Below, one piece after another: positions 32,969 through 42,638 of a DNA stretch of 64,000 nucleotides. The notes below the pieces were generated by a model that worked only from the letters and a program-made list of their open reading frames with translations, was not told where the DNA came from and searched no databases. A program made the position numbers and the translations under genes. The stretch is from an uncultured Parasphingopyxis sp. (GTDB lineage Bacteria; Pseudomonadota; Alphaproteobacteria; Sphingomonadales; Sphingomonadaceae): contig CAMYKP010000012.1 in the NCBI GenBank assembly GCA_947259005.1, positions 90,384-154,383 on the forward strand, in the 5' to 3' direction. How positions within the stretch are numbered: the first letter of the stretch is position 1; every line of letters starts with the position of its first letter.

Positions 32969-34543
32969 TCACTCCCACTCGATCGTTCCCGGCGGCTTCG
33001 ACGTATAATCGTAAACCACTCGGTTGATCCCCTTCACCTCATTGACGATCCGCGTCGCGACGCGGGTCAGGAAGCTGGCATCGAAGGGATAGATATCGGC
33101 GGTCATGCCGTCTGTACTGGTGACGGCGCGCAGGCCGCATACATTGTCATATGTGCGGTAATCGCCCATCACGCCGACGGTTTTAACCGGCAGCAGCACG
33201 GCAAAGGCCTGCCAGATCGCGTCATACAGCCCGGCATTGCGGATCTCTTCAAGATAAATGGCATCGGCTTTGCGCAGGATATCGCAGCGCTCCTTCGTCA
33301 CTTCGCCGGGGATACGGATGGCGAGGCCCGGCCCCGGGAACGGGTGGCGACCGACAAAGGCCTCGGGCAGGCCCAGCTCACGGCCAAGCTCGCGGACCTC
33401 ATCCTTGAAGAGTTCCCGCAAGGGTTCGACCAGCTGCATGTTCATGCGTTCGGGCAGTCCGCCGACATTATGGTGCGATTTGATGGTGACGCTGGGGCCG
33501 CCGGTGAAAGAAACGCTCTCGATCACATCGGGATAGAGCGTGCCTTGGGCCAGGAAATCGGCGCCGCCTACCTCTTTCGCTTCTTCCTCGAACACGTCGA
33601 TAAAGGTCTTGCCGATAAATTTCCGCTTCAGCTCGGGATCGGTGACGCCTGCAAGGCCTGAGAGGAACATCTCCTCCACATCGCGGTGCACGAGCGGCAT
33701 GTGATAATGGCCCCTGAACAGCGAAACGACCTGCTCGGCCTCGCCCATGCGCATCAGGCCGTGATCGACGAATACACAGGTGAGCTGGTCGCCAATCGCC
33801 TCATGAATCAGAACGGCGGCAACCGCGCTGTCGACACCCCCGGAAAGCCCGCAAATGACCTTTCCATCTCCCACCTGCTCGCGAATTTCGGCGATCTTCG
33901 CAGCCTTGAACTCGGCCATCGTCCAGTCGCCCGCACAACCGCAGACATGGCGGACGAAATTGGCGATCATCTTTGCGCCATCAGGCGTGTGTACGACCTC
34001 GGGATGGAACTGCGTGCCATAATAGCGCCGTGCATCGTCAGCGATCAGCGCAAAGGGGGCGCCTTCGGTGGTGGCAACGATGCGGAAGCCTTCGGCAAAT
34101 TGGGTGACCTTGTCGCCATGGCTCATCCAGACCTGGTGCCGTTCCCCGGTCTCCCAAAGGCCGTCGAACAGGACACAATCGTCGGATATCTCGATAAAGG
34201 CGCGGCCGAACTCTCCGCTCTCGCCGGCTTCCACCTTGCCGCCCAGCTGCTCGGTCATCACCTGCTGTCCGTAGCATATACCGAGGATCGGCAGGCCGCT
34301 GTCAAAGATTACATCGGGCGCGCGCGGGCTGTCGGCATCGGGCACGGAGGCCGGGCTGCCGGAAAGGATGATCCCCTTGGGCTTCAGCCGCGCAAAGGCC
34401 TCTTCTGCGGCATTGAAGGGTGCGATCTCGGAATAGACCCCCGCCTCGCGTACGCGGCGCGCAATAAGCTGCGTCACCTGGCTGCCAAAATCGACGATCA
34501 GGATCGACTCGCCGTGAAATGCTTTGGGGGTCTGGTCTGTCAT
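32969..34543 (-). CDS. guaA: GuaA, GMP synthase (glutamine-hydrolysing)
   Basis: Converts XMP to GMP with glutamine and ATP, the last step of guanine nucleotide synthesis. With ATG 34543 the protein is 524 residues and opens [20 protein letters not shown]. The class I amidotransferase domain (about 15-210) has the nucleophile in GICYGQQ and the partner HPEVVHT; the ATP-PPase domain has [10 protein letters not shown]; and the dimerisation domain ends in PPGTIEWE. An in-frame ATG-less extension upstream (to 34624) is unlikely to be coding. Divergent from the receptor-like gene at 34659. Confidence 0.97.
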   Translation of the reverse strand: MTDQTPKAFHGESILIVDFGSQVTQLIARRVREAGVYSEIAPFNAAEEAFARLKPKGIILSGSPASVPDADSPRAPDVIFDSGLPILGICYGQQVMTEQLGGKVEAGESGEFGRAFIEISDDCVLFDGLWETGERHQVWMSHGDKVTQFAEGFRIVATTEGAPFALIADDARRYYGTQFHPEVVHTPDGAKMIANFVRHVCGCAGDWTMAEFKAAKIAEIREQVGDGKVICGLSGGVDSAVAAVLIHEAIGDQLTCVFVDHGLMRMGEAEQVVSLFRGHYHMPLVHRDVEEMFLSGLAGVTDPELKRKFIGKTFIDVFEEEAKEVGGADFLAQGTLYPDVIESVSFTGGPSVTIKSHHNVGGLPERMNMQLVEPLRELFKDEVRELGRELGLPEAFVGRHPFPGPGLAIRIPGEVTKERCDILRKADAIYLEEIRNAGLYDAIWQAFAVLLPVKTVGVMGDYRTYDNVCGLRAVTSTDGMTADIYPFDASFLTRVATRIVNEVKGINRVVYDYTSKPPGTIEWE

Positions 34544-34599
34544 GGCAGGGCAATAGATTTGAAGGCCGGGCCTGTCCAGATATCGGGGCGTGCATATGG

Positions 34600-34614
34600 T
34601 TAACCGATGGTTAG
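34600..34614. promoter_or_regulatory. CtrA-like site between guaA and the receptor-like gene
   Basis: TTAA-N7-TTAG on the plus strand, one base from the CtrA consensus TTAA-N7-TTAA. It lies 44 bp upstream of the receptor-like gene start (34659) and 56 bp upstream of guaA on the other strand. CtrA often controls motility and chemotaxis genes in alphaproteobacteria, which fits the neighbour. Confidence 0.35.
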
Positions 34615-34658
34615 CTTTTCGCAACTAGGGTGATTTCGTCGACTTCCTTGGAGGATCC

Positions 34659-35744
34659 ATGCCTAGACGGATCAAAGCCCTGCTAGATTTGCTTGAAGAA
34701 GAAACGGGCCGCTATGCAGCCGCAAGCGACGCTATTGCCCAGCAGACCAAGATGCTGGCGCTGAACGCGACGATCGAGGCCGCACGGTCAGGCGAAGCGG
34801 GGCGCGGGTTCGCCGTCGTTGCGCAAGAAGTGAAATCGCTCGCATCCAGCGCCGCAAACGCTGCCAGCGATTTCCGGCAGACGATTATCGACCGCCTCTC
34901 CAGAAGCACCAGGATCGTCGACGAGCTGGTCGACGAGTTGGAAGGCGCCCGTCTTGCCGACCTTGCCCATGCGATCAACGATCTGGCCTTGCGCGGGGTC
35001 GCCGATCGCAGCACGGATTTGCGCATTCTCGCCACGGAGCCCAGCATCAGATCCTATTTGCAGGATCCTGCGGACCCCGAAAAAGCTGCTGCTGCACATG
35101 AAAGATTGCGCATGCAGTTCGCTTTCTCGGATTTCTACAGCAATGCCTTCCTCGTTTCGAAGGATGGCGTGATCCAGATGAGTATCGAGGAAAACCCGAC
35201 CTTCATGGCCTTCAACCTGAAGGGCCAACCGCAATTCGAACGCGCCATCCATACGTCAAGCGCAGGTCAATGGTCGGCCGATGAAATCTGGCTCAATCCG
35301 CAGGGCAATGACCGCCCCTGCGTCCTTTTTGTCTGCGGCGTCCGCGAACATGGGCTGGACGGCGGCGAAGTCATTGGCGCACTCTATCTTGAATATGACT
35401 GGGGCCGCTACGCAGAATCCATCGTCGCGATTCAAGGCATGCTGCATCAGAACAACCGGACAGGCGATCGCTTCCTGTTGCTCGACAAGGATGACAATAT
35501 TGTCGGCAGCTCGGCCGGCGACCGGTTCGGCACCCATTATCCGCTCCTGAAACGGGACGAGAAACGCGGATCCTTTACCAAGGACCAGAAGAGCATTTCC
35601 TATGCGCGCGGCGAAATCGAAAACGGGTTTGGCGGCCTGGAACTTTGCAGCGTGATCGAGCGTGAGTTGCGCAGCTCCGAGGAAATTCTCGCGATCCTCG
35701 GGCTGGGCGATGACAGCGATCATCCGGACAGCCGGGCGGCCTGA
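34659..35744 (+). CDS. Soluble chemoreceptor-like protein: MCP hairpin at N-terminus, cache-like sensor at C-terminus
   Basis: A 361-residue protein with no membrane segment or signal peptide. Residues about 25-70 are a chemoreceptor signalling tip, [17 protein letters not shown] and QEVKSLA, flanked by only a short coiled coil. Residues about 95-330 look like a Cache-type ligand-binding fold ([47 protein letters not shown]). In ordinary receptors the sensor precedes the signalling hairpin and is membrane-anchored. Here the order is reversed and cytoplasmic. It may interact with CheA/CheW-type proteins, but none are encoded nearby. It has a good ribosome-binding site, TTGGAGG. Confidence 0.75.
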   Translation: MPRRIKALLDLLEEETGRYAAASDAIAQQTKMLALNATIEAARSGEAGRGFAVVAQEVKSLASSAANAASDFRQTIIDRLSRSTRIVDELVDELEGARLADLAHAINDLALRGVADRSTDLRILATEPSIRSYLQDPADPEKAAAAHERLRMQFAFSDFYSNAFLVSKDGVIQMSIEENPTFMAFNLKGQPQFERAIHTSSAGQWSADEIWLNPQGNDRPCVLFVCGVREHGLDGGEVIGALYLEYDWGRYAESIVAIQGMLHQNNRTGDRFLLLDKDDNIVGSSAGDRFGTHYPLLKRDEKRGSFTKDQKSISYARGEIENGFGGLELCSVIERELRSSEEILAILGLGDDSDHPDSRAA

Positions 35745-35753
35745 CCGGCTCCC

Positions 35754-35793
35754 AAAAAAGGAAGGGCGCGAAACCCATGCCAGTTCCGCGCCC
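35754..35793 (-). terminator. Terminator after the exported basic-protein gene
   Basis: On the minus strand the stem GGGCGCG (complement of 35787-35793) / CGCGCCC (complement of 35764-35770) is followed by TTCCTTTTTTGGG (35751-35763). It lies 23 bases past the stop of the gene ending at 35816. It also separates that gene from the convergent receptor-like gene. Confidence 0.75.
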
Positions 35794-35815
35794 CTCTTCA
35801 TGCTGACGGTTCGAC

Positions 35816-36361
35816 CTAGTCGATACCGCGCACTCTCACCCGGTCGACCCGGCCATCGCGGATCCGGCAGCTGAACCGGCCGCGATCATACTCATTGTAC
35901 GAGGCATTCCAGCGCCGTCCGCCCCAGCGGCCTTCATTGACGACCAGCCGGCCCTCGACCTCATATCCGTTACGGTTGCGATCGACATCGGTGATCTGGG
36001 TAACGCGAGCCCGGCCATAGCGCGATGCGCGATGCTGAGCTGCTCTCGCGCAGCGATTGACGGCTGCACGCGGGCTTATCTGGCGGTGCTGATATCCATA
36101 CTGGCCGCGCCGATTGCGCCTGTCCCAATCATTGTTCCGGCCATCATAGCGCGGGTCGTAGCGCCGTTCATAGCGGGCGTCATGGCGATCATCATCGTCC
36201 GATGCGGCTGCGATCACGGCTGCGACGCCGCCGATCAGCAGGACGCCGGCGAGAATGTCGCCTCCATCAATCCCGTTATTGTCACGGGCCTGCGCCGGAG
36301 CAGCGACGGCGAGGACGGTCGCTGCTGTTGCGCCCATAAGAGATTTTCCAAGAATGTTCAT
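35816..36361 (-). CDS. Exported basic protein of unknown function
   Basis: A 181-residue protein using the ATG at 36361, which follows AAAGGAGC. It has a likely signal peptide (to about residue 25, AQA-R), a hydrophobic glycine-rich segment at about 33-51, then an Arg/Asp/Tyr-rich region (many RYD, RNR repeats) and a C-terminal domain with two cysteines (NRCARAAQH, FSCRIRDG). The family resembles small exported sphingomonad proteins of unknown role. A perfect dyad AGTTCT-CGA-AGAACT lies upstream at 36385-36399. Confidence 0.75.
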   Translation of the reverse strand: MNILGKSLMGATAATVLAVAAPAQARDNNGIDGGDILAGVLLIGGVAAVIAAASDDDDRHDARYERRYDPRYDGRNNDWDRRNRRGQYGYQHRQISPRAAVNRCARAAQHRASRYGRARVTQITDVDRNRNGYEVEGRLVVNEGRWGGRRWNASYNEYDRGRFSCRIRDGRVDRVRVRGID

Positions 36362-36384
36362 TTTGCGGCTCCTTTGCTGCACAT

Positions 36385-36399
36385 AGTTCTCGAAGAACT
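36385..36399. promoter_or_regulatory. Perfect dyad AGTTCT-CGA-AGAACT upstream of the exported-protein gene
   Basis: Two 6-bp arms with a 3-bp spacer, 24 bases upstream of the ATG. It is a candidate operator or 5' UTR hairpin. It does not match the alphaproteobacterial SOS motif, which is the direct repeat GTTC-N7-GTTC. Confidence 0.35.
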
Positions 36400-36506
36400 G
36401 ACTGTGTTCTAGAGGAGCCGCTCTGAGTGCGGTCTGAACTCACCTGTAGGGCGCTGTTAATATAAAAGCCTATTTACATTAACACCGTAATTGGCGGAAA
36501 TCCGGG

Positions 36507-38669
36507 CTATTCGCCTTGCTGCGCAGCCATTCCTGTCCAATGACCGATAAAGGCCCACAGGTCGGCATATTCAGAAATCAGCTGGGTTGTCGGTCGTCCC
36601 GCACCGCCGGAAGCATGGCCCGAACGAGTCTCGATCCGGATCAGCCGGGGCCGATCGCCCAAGTTGGCATGCTGCAGGGCGGCGATATATTTGAAGCTGT
36701 GCCCCGGTACGACGCGGTCGTCGGTATCGGCTGTCGGCACGATGATCGCCGGATAGTCTCCACCTTCGGGGATATTATGGTAGGGCGAATAGCCATAGAG
36801 CGTCCGGAAATCCTCTTCGCGATCGGGATGGCCGTAATCGTCGACCCAGTAGCGACCGGCCGTGAACCGGTTGAACCGCAGCATATCCATCACGCCGACC
36901 TGGGGAATAGCCGCGGCAAACAGGTCCGGGCGCTGATTGACCACGGTCCCGATCAGCAGTCCTCCGTTGGAGCGGCCATGAACGGCCAGCTGGTCGGTTG
37001 AGGTAATACCCTCGGCGATCAGGAATTCGCCCGCGGCAATGAAATCATCGAACACATTCTGCTTGTTCTGCAGGCGCCCCGCATCGTGCCAGGCAGCGCC
37101 ATATTCCCCTCCACCACGGATATTGGCGAGAACGAAAACGCCGCCGGCCTCCATCCACTGGACGCGCGCGGGAATGAATTCGGGCGTGAGCGAAATATTG
37201 AATCCGCCATAGCCATAAAGCAGGGTCGGACGACTCTCATCAAGATCGAGATCCGCACGGTGGACGATGAACATCGGAATGCGCGTGCCATCGGCCGATG
37301 CGAAGAAACGTTGTTCGACGGTAAAATCGGCAGGATCGAAAGCAACCTCGGGCGCCGCAAAAATATCGGTGTCGCCGGTCGCGCTGTCATAGCGGTAAAT
37401 CGTTGTCGGCTGGGCAAAACTTTCAAAGGCGAAAAAGGTTTCCGGATCGTTCGGGTCACCGCTGAAGCCGCCAAGACTGCCGATACCGGGCACGTCCACC
37501 GTGCTGACCAGGTTGCCCTCGAGGTCGAAAACCCGCGCTTCGTTGCGCGCATCGACGAGATAGGTGGCGATGATCCGGTCGCCTACGAGCGATGCCCCTT
37601 CCAGGGTCGCTTCGTCTTCCGGCACCAGTTCGGTGATGACAGGCGCATCGCCGGACACGTCCATCCGGACGATCCGTTCGCGCGGCGCATCGCGGTTCGT
37701 ACGGAAATAAAGCGTGTCGCCAGAGGCCCCGGCCAGATCCCAGTTATTCTCGAAGCCGGCGATGATTGTCCGGACGGGCACATCGTCCTGCATAAGATCG
37801 CCGAGCGTTACCTCATAGGCATCGTCGGTACCTTCCGACGAATAGATAAGCAGCCATCGCTTGTCGTCGGTCACTTCGGCAAAATGGTTGAGCCCAGGGC
37901 GATCCGGCGTCGCATAGATCAGCCGGTCTTCTGACTGGTCGCTGCCGATCGCGTGATAATAAATCGCGTGGTTCATGTTGAGGGACTGGAATTCACCCTC
38001 GGCCTCGGGCGCCGGGAAGCGCGAATAGACAAATCCGGCCCCGCCCTCGACCCAGGCGATATTGGTGAACTTGGCCCATTCGACGGTATCGGCCAGCGTT
38101 TCTCCGCTCTCGACATTGAGCACGCGGATCGTGCGCCAGTCGGTCCCGCCATCCTCGACACCATAGGCGATATAGCGGCCATCGGGCGACGGCACCCATT
38201 GCGCCATCGCGGTAGTGCCGTCTTCCGACCAGCTGTTCGGATCAATCACCATCTGCGGCTCGCCGTCCAGCCCCTCCCGCATATAGAGCACCGACTGGTT
38301 CTGGAGGCCGTCATTGCGTGTGTAGAAATAACGGTCGCCGCGCTTTGCGGGGATGCCGACCCGCTCATAATTCCACAGTTCGGCCAGCCGCGCCGCAATG
38401 GCATCGCGCCCCGGCAGCGTTTCGAGATAGGCATCGGTGACGGCATTCTGCGCCGTCACCCAGTCCCGCACCGCCGGATCGACCCGCACGTCATTTTCCA
38501 GCCAGCGATAGGGATCGGCAACCGCCACCCCGAACTGCTCCTCTACAACCTCACCGCGCTCGGTTTCGGGATAGGCAATCGGCGTTTCCATCGGAGCGGA
38601 TCCTGTATCGTCGGCCATGGCCGGGGCGGCGAACGCCAGAAGCGGGAGGAGCAAACGGGCTGCGGTCAT
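36507..38669 (-). CDS. Prolyl oligopeptidase family protease (S9), exported
   Basis: A ~720-residue serine peptidase that cuts short peptides after proline. The likely start is ATG 38669; a longer in-frame start exists at 38681. A signal peptide (LLLPLLAFAAPAMA) suggests a periplasmic enzyme. The N-terminal beta-propeller begins near PYRWLENDVRVDP; the C-terminal alpha/beta-hydrolase domain has the nucleophile in HGRSNGGLLIG, the acid in DTDDRVVPGHS and the histidine in RSGHASGG. It lies just downstream of the rplQ terminator, from a separate promoter. Confidence 0.95.
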   Translation of the reverse strand: MTAARLLLPLLAFAAPAMADDTGSAPMETPIAYPETERGEVVEEQFGVAVADPYRWLENDVRVDPAVRDWVTAQNAVTDAYLETLPGRDAIAARLAELWNYERVGIPAKRGDRYFYTRNDGLQNQSVLYMREGLDGEPQMVIDPNSWSEDGTTAMAQWVPSPDGRYIAYGVEDGGTDWRTIRVLNVESGETLADTVEWAKFTNIAWVEGGAGFVYSRFPAPEAEGEFQSLNMNHAIYYHAIGSDQSEDRLIYATPDRPGLNHFAEVTDDKRWLLIYSSEGTDDAYEVTLGDLMQDDVPVRTIIAGFENNWDLAGASGDTLYFRTNRDAPRERIVRMDVSGDAPVITELVPEDEATLEGASLVGDRIIATYLVDARNEARVFDLEGNLVSTVDVPGIGSLGGFSGDPNDPETFFAFESFAQPTTIYRYDSATGDTDIFAAPEVAFDPADFTVEQRFFASADGTRIPMFIVHRADLDLDESRPTLLYGYGGFNISLTPEFIPARVQWMEAGGVFVLANIRGGGEYGAAWHDAGRLQNKQNVFDDFIAAGEFLIAEGITSTDQLAVHGRSNGGLLIGTVVNQRPDLFAAAIPQVGVMDMLRFNRFTAGRYWVDDYGHPDREEDFRTLYGYSPYHNIPEGGDYPAIIVPTADTDDRVVPGHSFKYIAALQHANLGDRPRLIRIETRSGHASGGAGRPTTQLISEYADLWAFIGHWTGMAAQQGE

Positions 38670-38678
38670 TGGACACCT

Positions 38679-38717
38679 CAAAACAAAAGGGACCGCAAGC
38701 CTAGCAGCCGCGGTCCC
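38679..38717 (-). terminator. Terminator of the rpsM-rplQ operon
   Basis: On the minus strand GGGACCGC (complement of 38710-38717) pairs with GCGGTCCC (complement of 38689-38696), followed by TTTTGTTTTG (38679-38688). It is 39 bases past the rplQ stop and immediately upstream of the S9 peptidase start. Confidence 0.9.
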
Positions 38718-38756
38718 CTTAGAAAATCCCGAAACGGGAAGCTTTGACGCAGGCCT

Positions 38757-39182
38757 TTAGGCAACCGCCTCTTCATACTCTTCAGCCATTTCGACCGGAC
38801 CGGAATCCTGGCCCTTGGCGTCTTCGTCACGGTCGACGAGTTCGATAACCGCCATCGGCGAAGCATCGGAGGCACGATAACCGGCCTTGATGACCCGGCT
38901 ATAGCCGCCATCACGGTCGGCATAGCGCTCGCCCAGAACGTCAAAGAGCTTTTTGAGCTGCGTTTCATCCATCAGGCGGGACATGGCGAGACGGCGATTG
39001 GAAAGACCGCCCTTTTTCGCGAGCGTGATCAGCTTCTCGATATAGGGCCGCAGTTCCTTCGCCTTTGGCAGGGTCGTCAGGATCTGCTCATGCTTGATGA
39101 GACCGGCCGCCATGTTGCGGAACATCGCCTTGCGATGGCTCGACGTTTTATTGAGTTTACGGTGCGCTTTTTTGTGACGCAT
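38757..39182 (-). CDS. rplQ: 50S ribosomal protein L17
   Basis: Large-subunit protein near the tunnel exit. The 141-residue protein opens with the conserved [20 protein letters not shown] and has the [15 protein letters not shown] pattern. An acidic tail (from about residue 118, [12 protein letters not shown]) extends past the usual ~118-120. It is the last gene of the rpsM-rpsK-rpoA-rplQ block, with a strong terminator 39 bp downstream. Confidence 0.97.
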   Translation of the reverse strand: MRHKKAHRKLNKTSSHRKAMFRNMAAGLIKHEQILTTLPKAKELRPYIEKLITLAKKGGLSNRRLAMSRLMDETQLKKLFDVLGERYADRDGGYSRVIKAGYRASDASPMAVIELVDRDEDAKGQDSGPVEMAEEYEEAVA

Positions 39183-39276
39183 GGTTCATTCCTTCGTTCG
39201 TTCAGGGGCCGTATCAGGTACCCCGGACCAGGCGGCAGTTGAAAAGGGTCGCCGCCCAACACCCGAGAATGTGGGT

Positions 39277-40350
39277 TTAGCCCAACAATTCCTGTTCCAG
39301 CTTCTTGGCCATTTCCTCGATATTCTCAGGCGGCCAGCCGGGGATGTCCATGCCGAGGCGCAGGCCCATGGTGGCGAGGACTTCCTTGATTTCGTTGAGC
39401 GACTTGCGACCGAAATTCGGCGTCCGCAGCATTTCGGCTTCGGTCTTCTGCACCAGATCGCCAATATAGATGATATTGTCGTTCTTCAGGCAGTTGGCCG
39501 AACGCACCGAAAGCTCCAGCTCGTCGACCTTTTTGAGCAGGTAACGGTTGAGCTGGTTGGCATCGCCTTCCGCTGCCGCGCCGCCGAGCATGCCCGGAGT
39601 GGCTGCTTCGCCGATCGTCTGGGTAGGTGCCGGCAGTTCTTCGTCGAAATGCACGAAAAGCTGCAGCTGGTCCTGAAGGATGCGGGCCGCATAAGCGAGC
39701 GCATCTTCCGGGGTTACCGTGCCATCGGTTTCGATGGTCAGGGTCAGCTTGTCATAATCGAGCTCCTGCCCGACGCGGGTGTTTTCGACCTTGTAAGCCA
39801 CCTGGCTTACCGGCGAATACAGGCTGTCGACCGGGATCAGGCCGATCGGCGCATCGGCCGGACGGTTCTGCGCAGCCGGCACATAGCCTTTGCCCGTGCT
39901 GGCGGTCAGCTCCATGTTGAGCGTCGCGCCTTCATCGAGATGGCAGATCAACAGATCCGGGTTGCGGATTTCGATGTCGCCGGAAGTCGTAATGTCGCCG
40001 GCTTTCACATCGGCCGGGCCGGTTGCGGAAAGCTGGAGGCGCTTCGTGCCTTCCGATTCCATCGCAATGGCGACCTGCTTGATGTTGAGCACGATATCGG
40101 TGACGTCTTCGCGAACACCGGCCAGCGACGAGAATTCGTGCAGGACGTTTTCGATCTTGATCGAAGTGATCGCGGCGCCCTGCAGCGACGAAAGAAGCGT
40201 ACGGCGGAGCGCATTGCCCATCGTCAGGCCAAAGCCGCGTTCCAGCGGTTCGGCTACGAAGGTCGCCTTGCGCGTGGCATCGCCACCCGACTTCTTTTCC
40301 AGACCATTGGGCTTCTTCAGTTCTTGCCAGTTTTTCATATTAACGGACAC
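39277..40350 (-). CDS. rpoA: RpoA, RNA polymerase alpha subunit
   Basis: Assembles the polymerase core and contacts promoter UP elements and activators. I use GTG 40350, preceded by AAGGGG and giving [16 protein letters not shown], the usual alphaproteobacterial N-terminus (357 residues); the frame is open further upstream. The N-terminal domain carries the [16 protein letters not shown] dimerisation motif near residue 50, and the C-terminal DNA-binding domain has the [20 protein letters not shown] helices near 290. It lies between rpsK and rplQ. Confidence 0.97.
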   Translation of the reverse strand: MSVNMKNWQELKKPNGLEKKSGGDATRKATFVAEPLERGFGLTMGNALRRTLLSSLQGAAITSIKIENVLHEFSSLAGVREDVTDIVLNIKQVAIAMESEGTKRLQLSATGPADVKAGDITTSGDIEIRNPDLLICHLDEGATLNMELTASTGKGYVPAAQNRPADAPIGLIPVDSLYSPVSQVAYKVENTRVGQELDYDKLTLTIETDGTVTPEDALAYAARILQDQLQLFVHFDEELPAPTQTIGEAATPGMLGGAAAEGDANQLNRYLLKKVDELELSVRSANCLKNDNIIYIGDLVQKTEAEMLRTPNFGRKSLNEIKEVLATMGLRLGMDIPGWPPENIEEMAKKLEQELLG

Positions 40351-40448
40351 GGTATTCCCCTTGGCATCTTGGCGGAGGCGGGGCTGGCCTCTGCCTGTAA
40401 AACGGTTCTTTTTCGGAAGCGCGGAGCCCACCGCCTCCCGTTACGCAA

Positions 40449-40838
40449 TCAGACGCGGCGGCGCTTGGAAGGCCGTACGCCATTATGCGGGATTGAGGTT
40501 ACGTCACGGATCGAGGTGATCGTGAAGCCAACGGCCTGCAGTGCGCGGAGTGCCGATTCACGACCCGAACCCGGGCCCTTCACTTCGACTTCCAGCGTGC
40601 GCACGCCATGTTCCTGGGCCTTTTTACCGGCATCTTCTGCGGCGACCTGCGCGGCATAAGGTGTCGATTTACGGCTGCCCTTGAAGCCCATCATCCCGGC
40701 CGAGGACCAGCTGATGGCATTGCCCTGGGCATCGGTGATCGTGATGAGCGTGTTGTTGAACGTCGCATTCACATGGGCAACGCCCGATGTGATGTTTTTC
40801 TTTTGACGGCGCTTTACCCGTTGTGGTTCGCGAGCCAT
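40449..40838 (-). CDS. rpsK: 30S ribosomal protein S11
   Basis: Platform protein of the small subunit. The 129-residue product has a basic N-terminus, then [19 protein letters not shown] near residue 22 and [20 protein letters not shown] near 100, all diagnostic. It follows rpsM by 72 bp and precedes rpoA by 98 bp. Confidence 0.98.
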   Translation of the reverse strand: MAREPQRVKRRQKKNITSGVAHVNATFNNTLITITDAQGNAISWSSAGMMGFKGSRKSTPYAAQVAAEDAGKKAQEHGVRTLEVEVKGPGSGRESALRALQAVGFTITSIRDVTSIPHNGVRPSKRRRV

Positions 40839-40910
40839 GGTTTCAATTCCTACCTAAATATCATGGAAGAACGCTTCGCGCAGCCGCTCATGCGGCGCGC
40901 AAAACATTCG

Positions 40911-41279
40911 CTACTTTTTCTTGCCGGCGATCGGCTTGGCCTTGCCCTTGCGGGTGCGCGCATTGGTATGCGTGCGTTGGCCACGGACCGGAAGACCCTT
41001 GCGATGACGCAGCCCGCGATAGCAGGCGAGGTCCATAAGACGCTTGATGTTCATCGCCGTTTCGCGGCGAAGATCGCCTTCAACGGTAAGATCGCTATCA
41101 ATCGCCTCGCGGATCTGCACGACTTCGGCGTCGGTCAGGTCCTGAACGCGGCGCTCGGACGGGATGCCGAGCTGTGCGGTAAGTTTGCTGGCCGTTGTCG
41201 GGCCAATACCATGGATATAGGTTAGCGCGATTTCGACGCGCTTATGGGTCGGAATGTTGACCCCTGCGATACGTGCCAC
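40911..41279 (-). CDS. rpsM: 30S ribosomal protein S13
   Basis: Head protein contacting tRNA and L5. The start is GTG 41279 with AGGAG nine bases upstream, giving [19 protein letters not shown] and 122 residues, the normal S13 length; a longer in-frame start at 41300 is unlikely. The C-terminal [18 protein letters not shown] is typical. It is the first gene of the alpha block and has its own promoter, because about 5.7 kb of other genes separates it from adk. Confidence 0.97.
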   Translation of the reverse strand: MARIAGVNIPTHKRVEIALTYIHGIGPTTASKLTAQLGIPSERRVQDLTDAEVVQIREAIDSDLTVEGDLRRETAMNIKRLMDLACYRGLRHRKGLPVRGQRTHTNARTRKGKAKPIAGKKK

Positions 41280-41410
41280 GTGATGTTTCTCCTGCTCCAC
41301 GGGCCGCTTGGCTAGCTGCCCATCTCAAAGCTTCATGAACCGAAAACGAACGAACCCGACGGACGCACGAATCGCGCCGCCGGGTAGACCGGTGTCTTCG
41401 GAGTGGAGCT

Positions 41411-41439
41411 GAAATAGGAAGAGTCCGTGCCGCTGTCAA
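41411..41439 (-). promoter_or_regulatory. Candidate sigma-70 promoter for rpsM-rpsK-rpoA-rplQ
   Basis: On the minus strand TTGACA (complement of 41434-41439) is separated by exactly 17 bp from TATTTC (complement of 41411-41416), with a perfect -35 and a weak -10. It lies 132 bp upstream of the rpsM start, leaving a long 5' leader. It explains how the alpha block is expressed after separation from the spc genes. Confidence 0.6.
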
Positions 41440-41545
41440 CGGGAGAATGGCCTGCAAACCAGCAATCTTTCTCGCACACGCGCATCAATTCCCGGCTTGC
41501 GCCTGCGGCCCTGCCAAGCGCATAGATCGCCAATTGGGGAACATG

Positions 41546-42607
41546 ATGGCCAAACGTGACGATTTTACAATTAATGGCGAAACAGTCGCACCGGGTAGCA
41601 GCGCGACCATAGCCCTTCCGGTGAGCAGTTTTGCCAGCGGCATGCCGGCCAGCCTGCACATTCGCGTTGCGCACGGGCGCGCCGAAGGCCCGACCATCTT
41701 TGTCTCCGCAGCGGTGCATGGCGATGAAATCATCGGCGCAGCGATCATCCAGCGGCTCGTACAGCGCATAGATGCGGGCGAACTGGCCGGCACCGTGATC
41801 TTTGCGCCCGCCATCAATATATTCGGGTTTCTCACCCATAGCCGCTATCTGCCGGACCGGCGCGATCTCAACCGGTCCTTTCCCGGCAGCCCCAAGGGTT
41901 CGCTGGCCGGACAGGTCGCCCATGTCTTTCTGAACGATATCATCGATCGCTGTTCGTTGGGCATCGACATCCACAGCGCGGCCATTCACCGCTACAACCT
42001 GCCGCAGATCCGCATTGCGCCGGACGATCCGCATTTGCTGGAGCTGGCGCTCGCCTTTGCCCCGCCGGTCATCATCCAGGCATCACTGCGCCCCGGCTCG
42101 CTGCGTGAAGTCGCCCGTGAACGCGGGGTGGGGATGCTGCTGATGGAAACCGGCGAGGCGCTGCGTTTTGACCGGCTTTCGATCCGCGCGGGCGAGCGCG
42201 GCGTGCTGCGCGTCATGGCGGAGCTCGGCATGCTGGAATGCCCGGCCGAATTTTCCGAAGAAACCGTCCCTGCCCGTTCCAAACACAGCCAGTGGGTCCG
42301 CGCGCCGCGGTCGGGCATTTCCCGCCGCCTGCGCAAATCGGGCGATATCGTCGAGAAGGATGAAACGCTGGCGGTGGTCAGCGGGCTGTTCGGAGAGGAG
42401 GAGGAAGAGGTCAAAAGTCCGATCGACGGCATCATCATCGGCCATGTCAACCTGCCGGTGCTCAACCAGGGCGACGCCATGTTCCACATTGCCGAGGTTC
42501 AGCGCTTCGATACGCTGGAAGAGCGCGTCGGCCTGATCACCGATTCGCTCAACATGTCGCAGCGCGAACTGTTCGAAGCCATCCCCGATGAGGATGAGGT
42601 AATCTAG
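41546..42607 (+). CDS. AstE/AspA-family zinc deacylase (succinylglutamate desuccinylase/aspartoacylase-like)
   Basis: A 353-residue zinc-dependent amidohydrolase of the M14-like AstE/AspA fold. Zinc ligands and catalytic residues are visible: HGDE (His58, Glu61), DLNRSFPG near residue 106, and IDIHS with His142; the likely catalytic glutamate is Glu200 (METGE). A C-terminal barrel-like domain (SPIDGIIIGHVNLPVLNQGD) is typical of the COG3608 branch. Such enzymes cleave N-acyl amino acids. Here it is convergent with a RimK-type ligase, whose amide product it might hydrolyse (inference). ATG 41543 is an alternative start. Confidence 0.85.
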   Translation: MAKRDDFTINGETVAPGSSATIALPVSSFASGMPASLHIRVAHGRAEGPTIFVSAAVHGDEIIGAAIIQRLVQRIDAGELAGTVIFAPAINIFGFLTHSRYLPDRRDLNRSFPGSPKGSLAGQVAHVFLNDIIDRCSLGIDIHSAAIHRYNLPQIRIAPDDPHLLELALAFAPPVIIQASLRPGSLREVARERGVGMLLMETGEALRFDRLSIRAGERGVLRVMAELGMLECPAEFSEETVPARSKHSQWVRAPRSGISRRLRKSGDIVEKDETLAVVSGLFGEEEEEVKSPIDGIIIGHVNLPVLNQGDAMFHIAEVQRFDTLEERVGLITDSLNMSQRELFEAIPDEDEVI

Positions 42608-42638
42608 GGCCGGGCTTCGGGAGCCGAAGCTGTCGGCC
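42608..42638. terminator. Hairpin at the convergent 3' ends of the deacylase and RimK genes
   Basis: GCTTCGG (42614-42620) pairs with CCGAAGC (42624-42630), framed by GGCCG/CGGCC (42608-42612 and 42634-42638). It lies between two convergent stops. T-runs are short, so it is at best a weak bidirectional terminator. Confidence 0.4.

Noticed and set aside
36385-36399. Possible SOS box from the AGTTCT/AGAACT dyad
   Set aside because: The alphaproteobacterial SOS box is a direct repeat GTTC-N7-GTTC. This is an inverted repeat with a 3-bp spacer, and the downstream gene is not an SOS gene.
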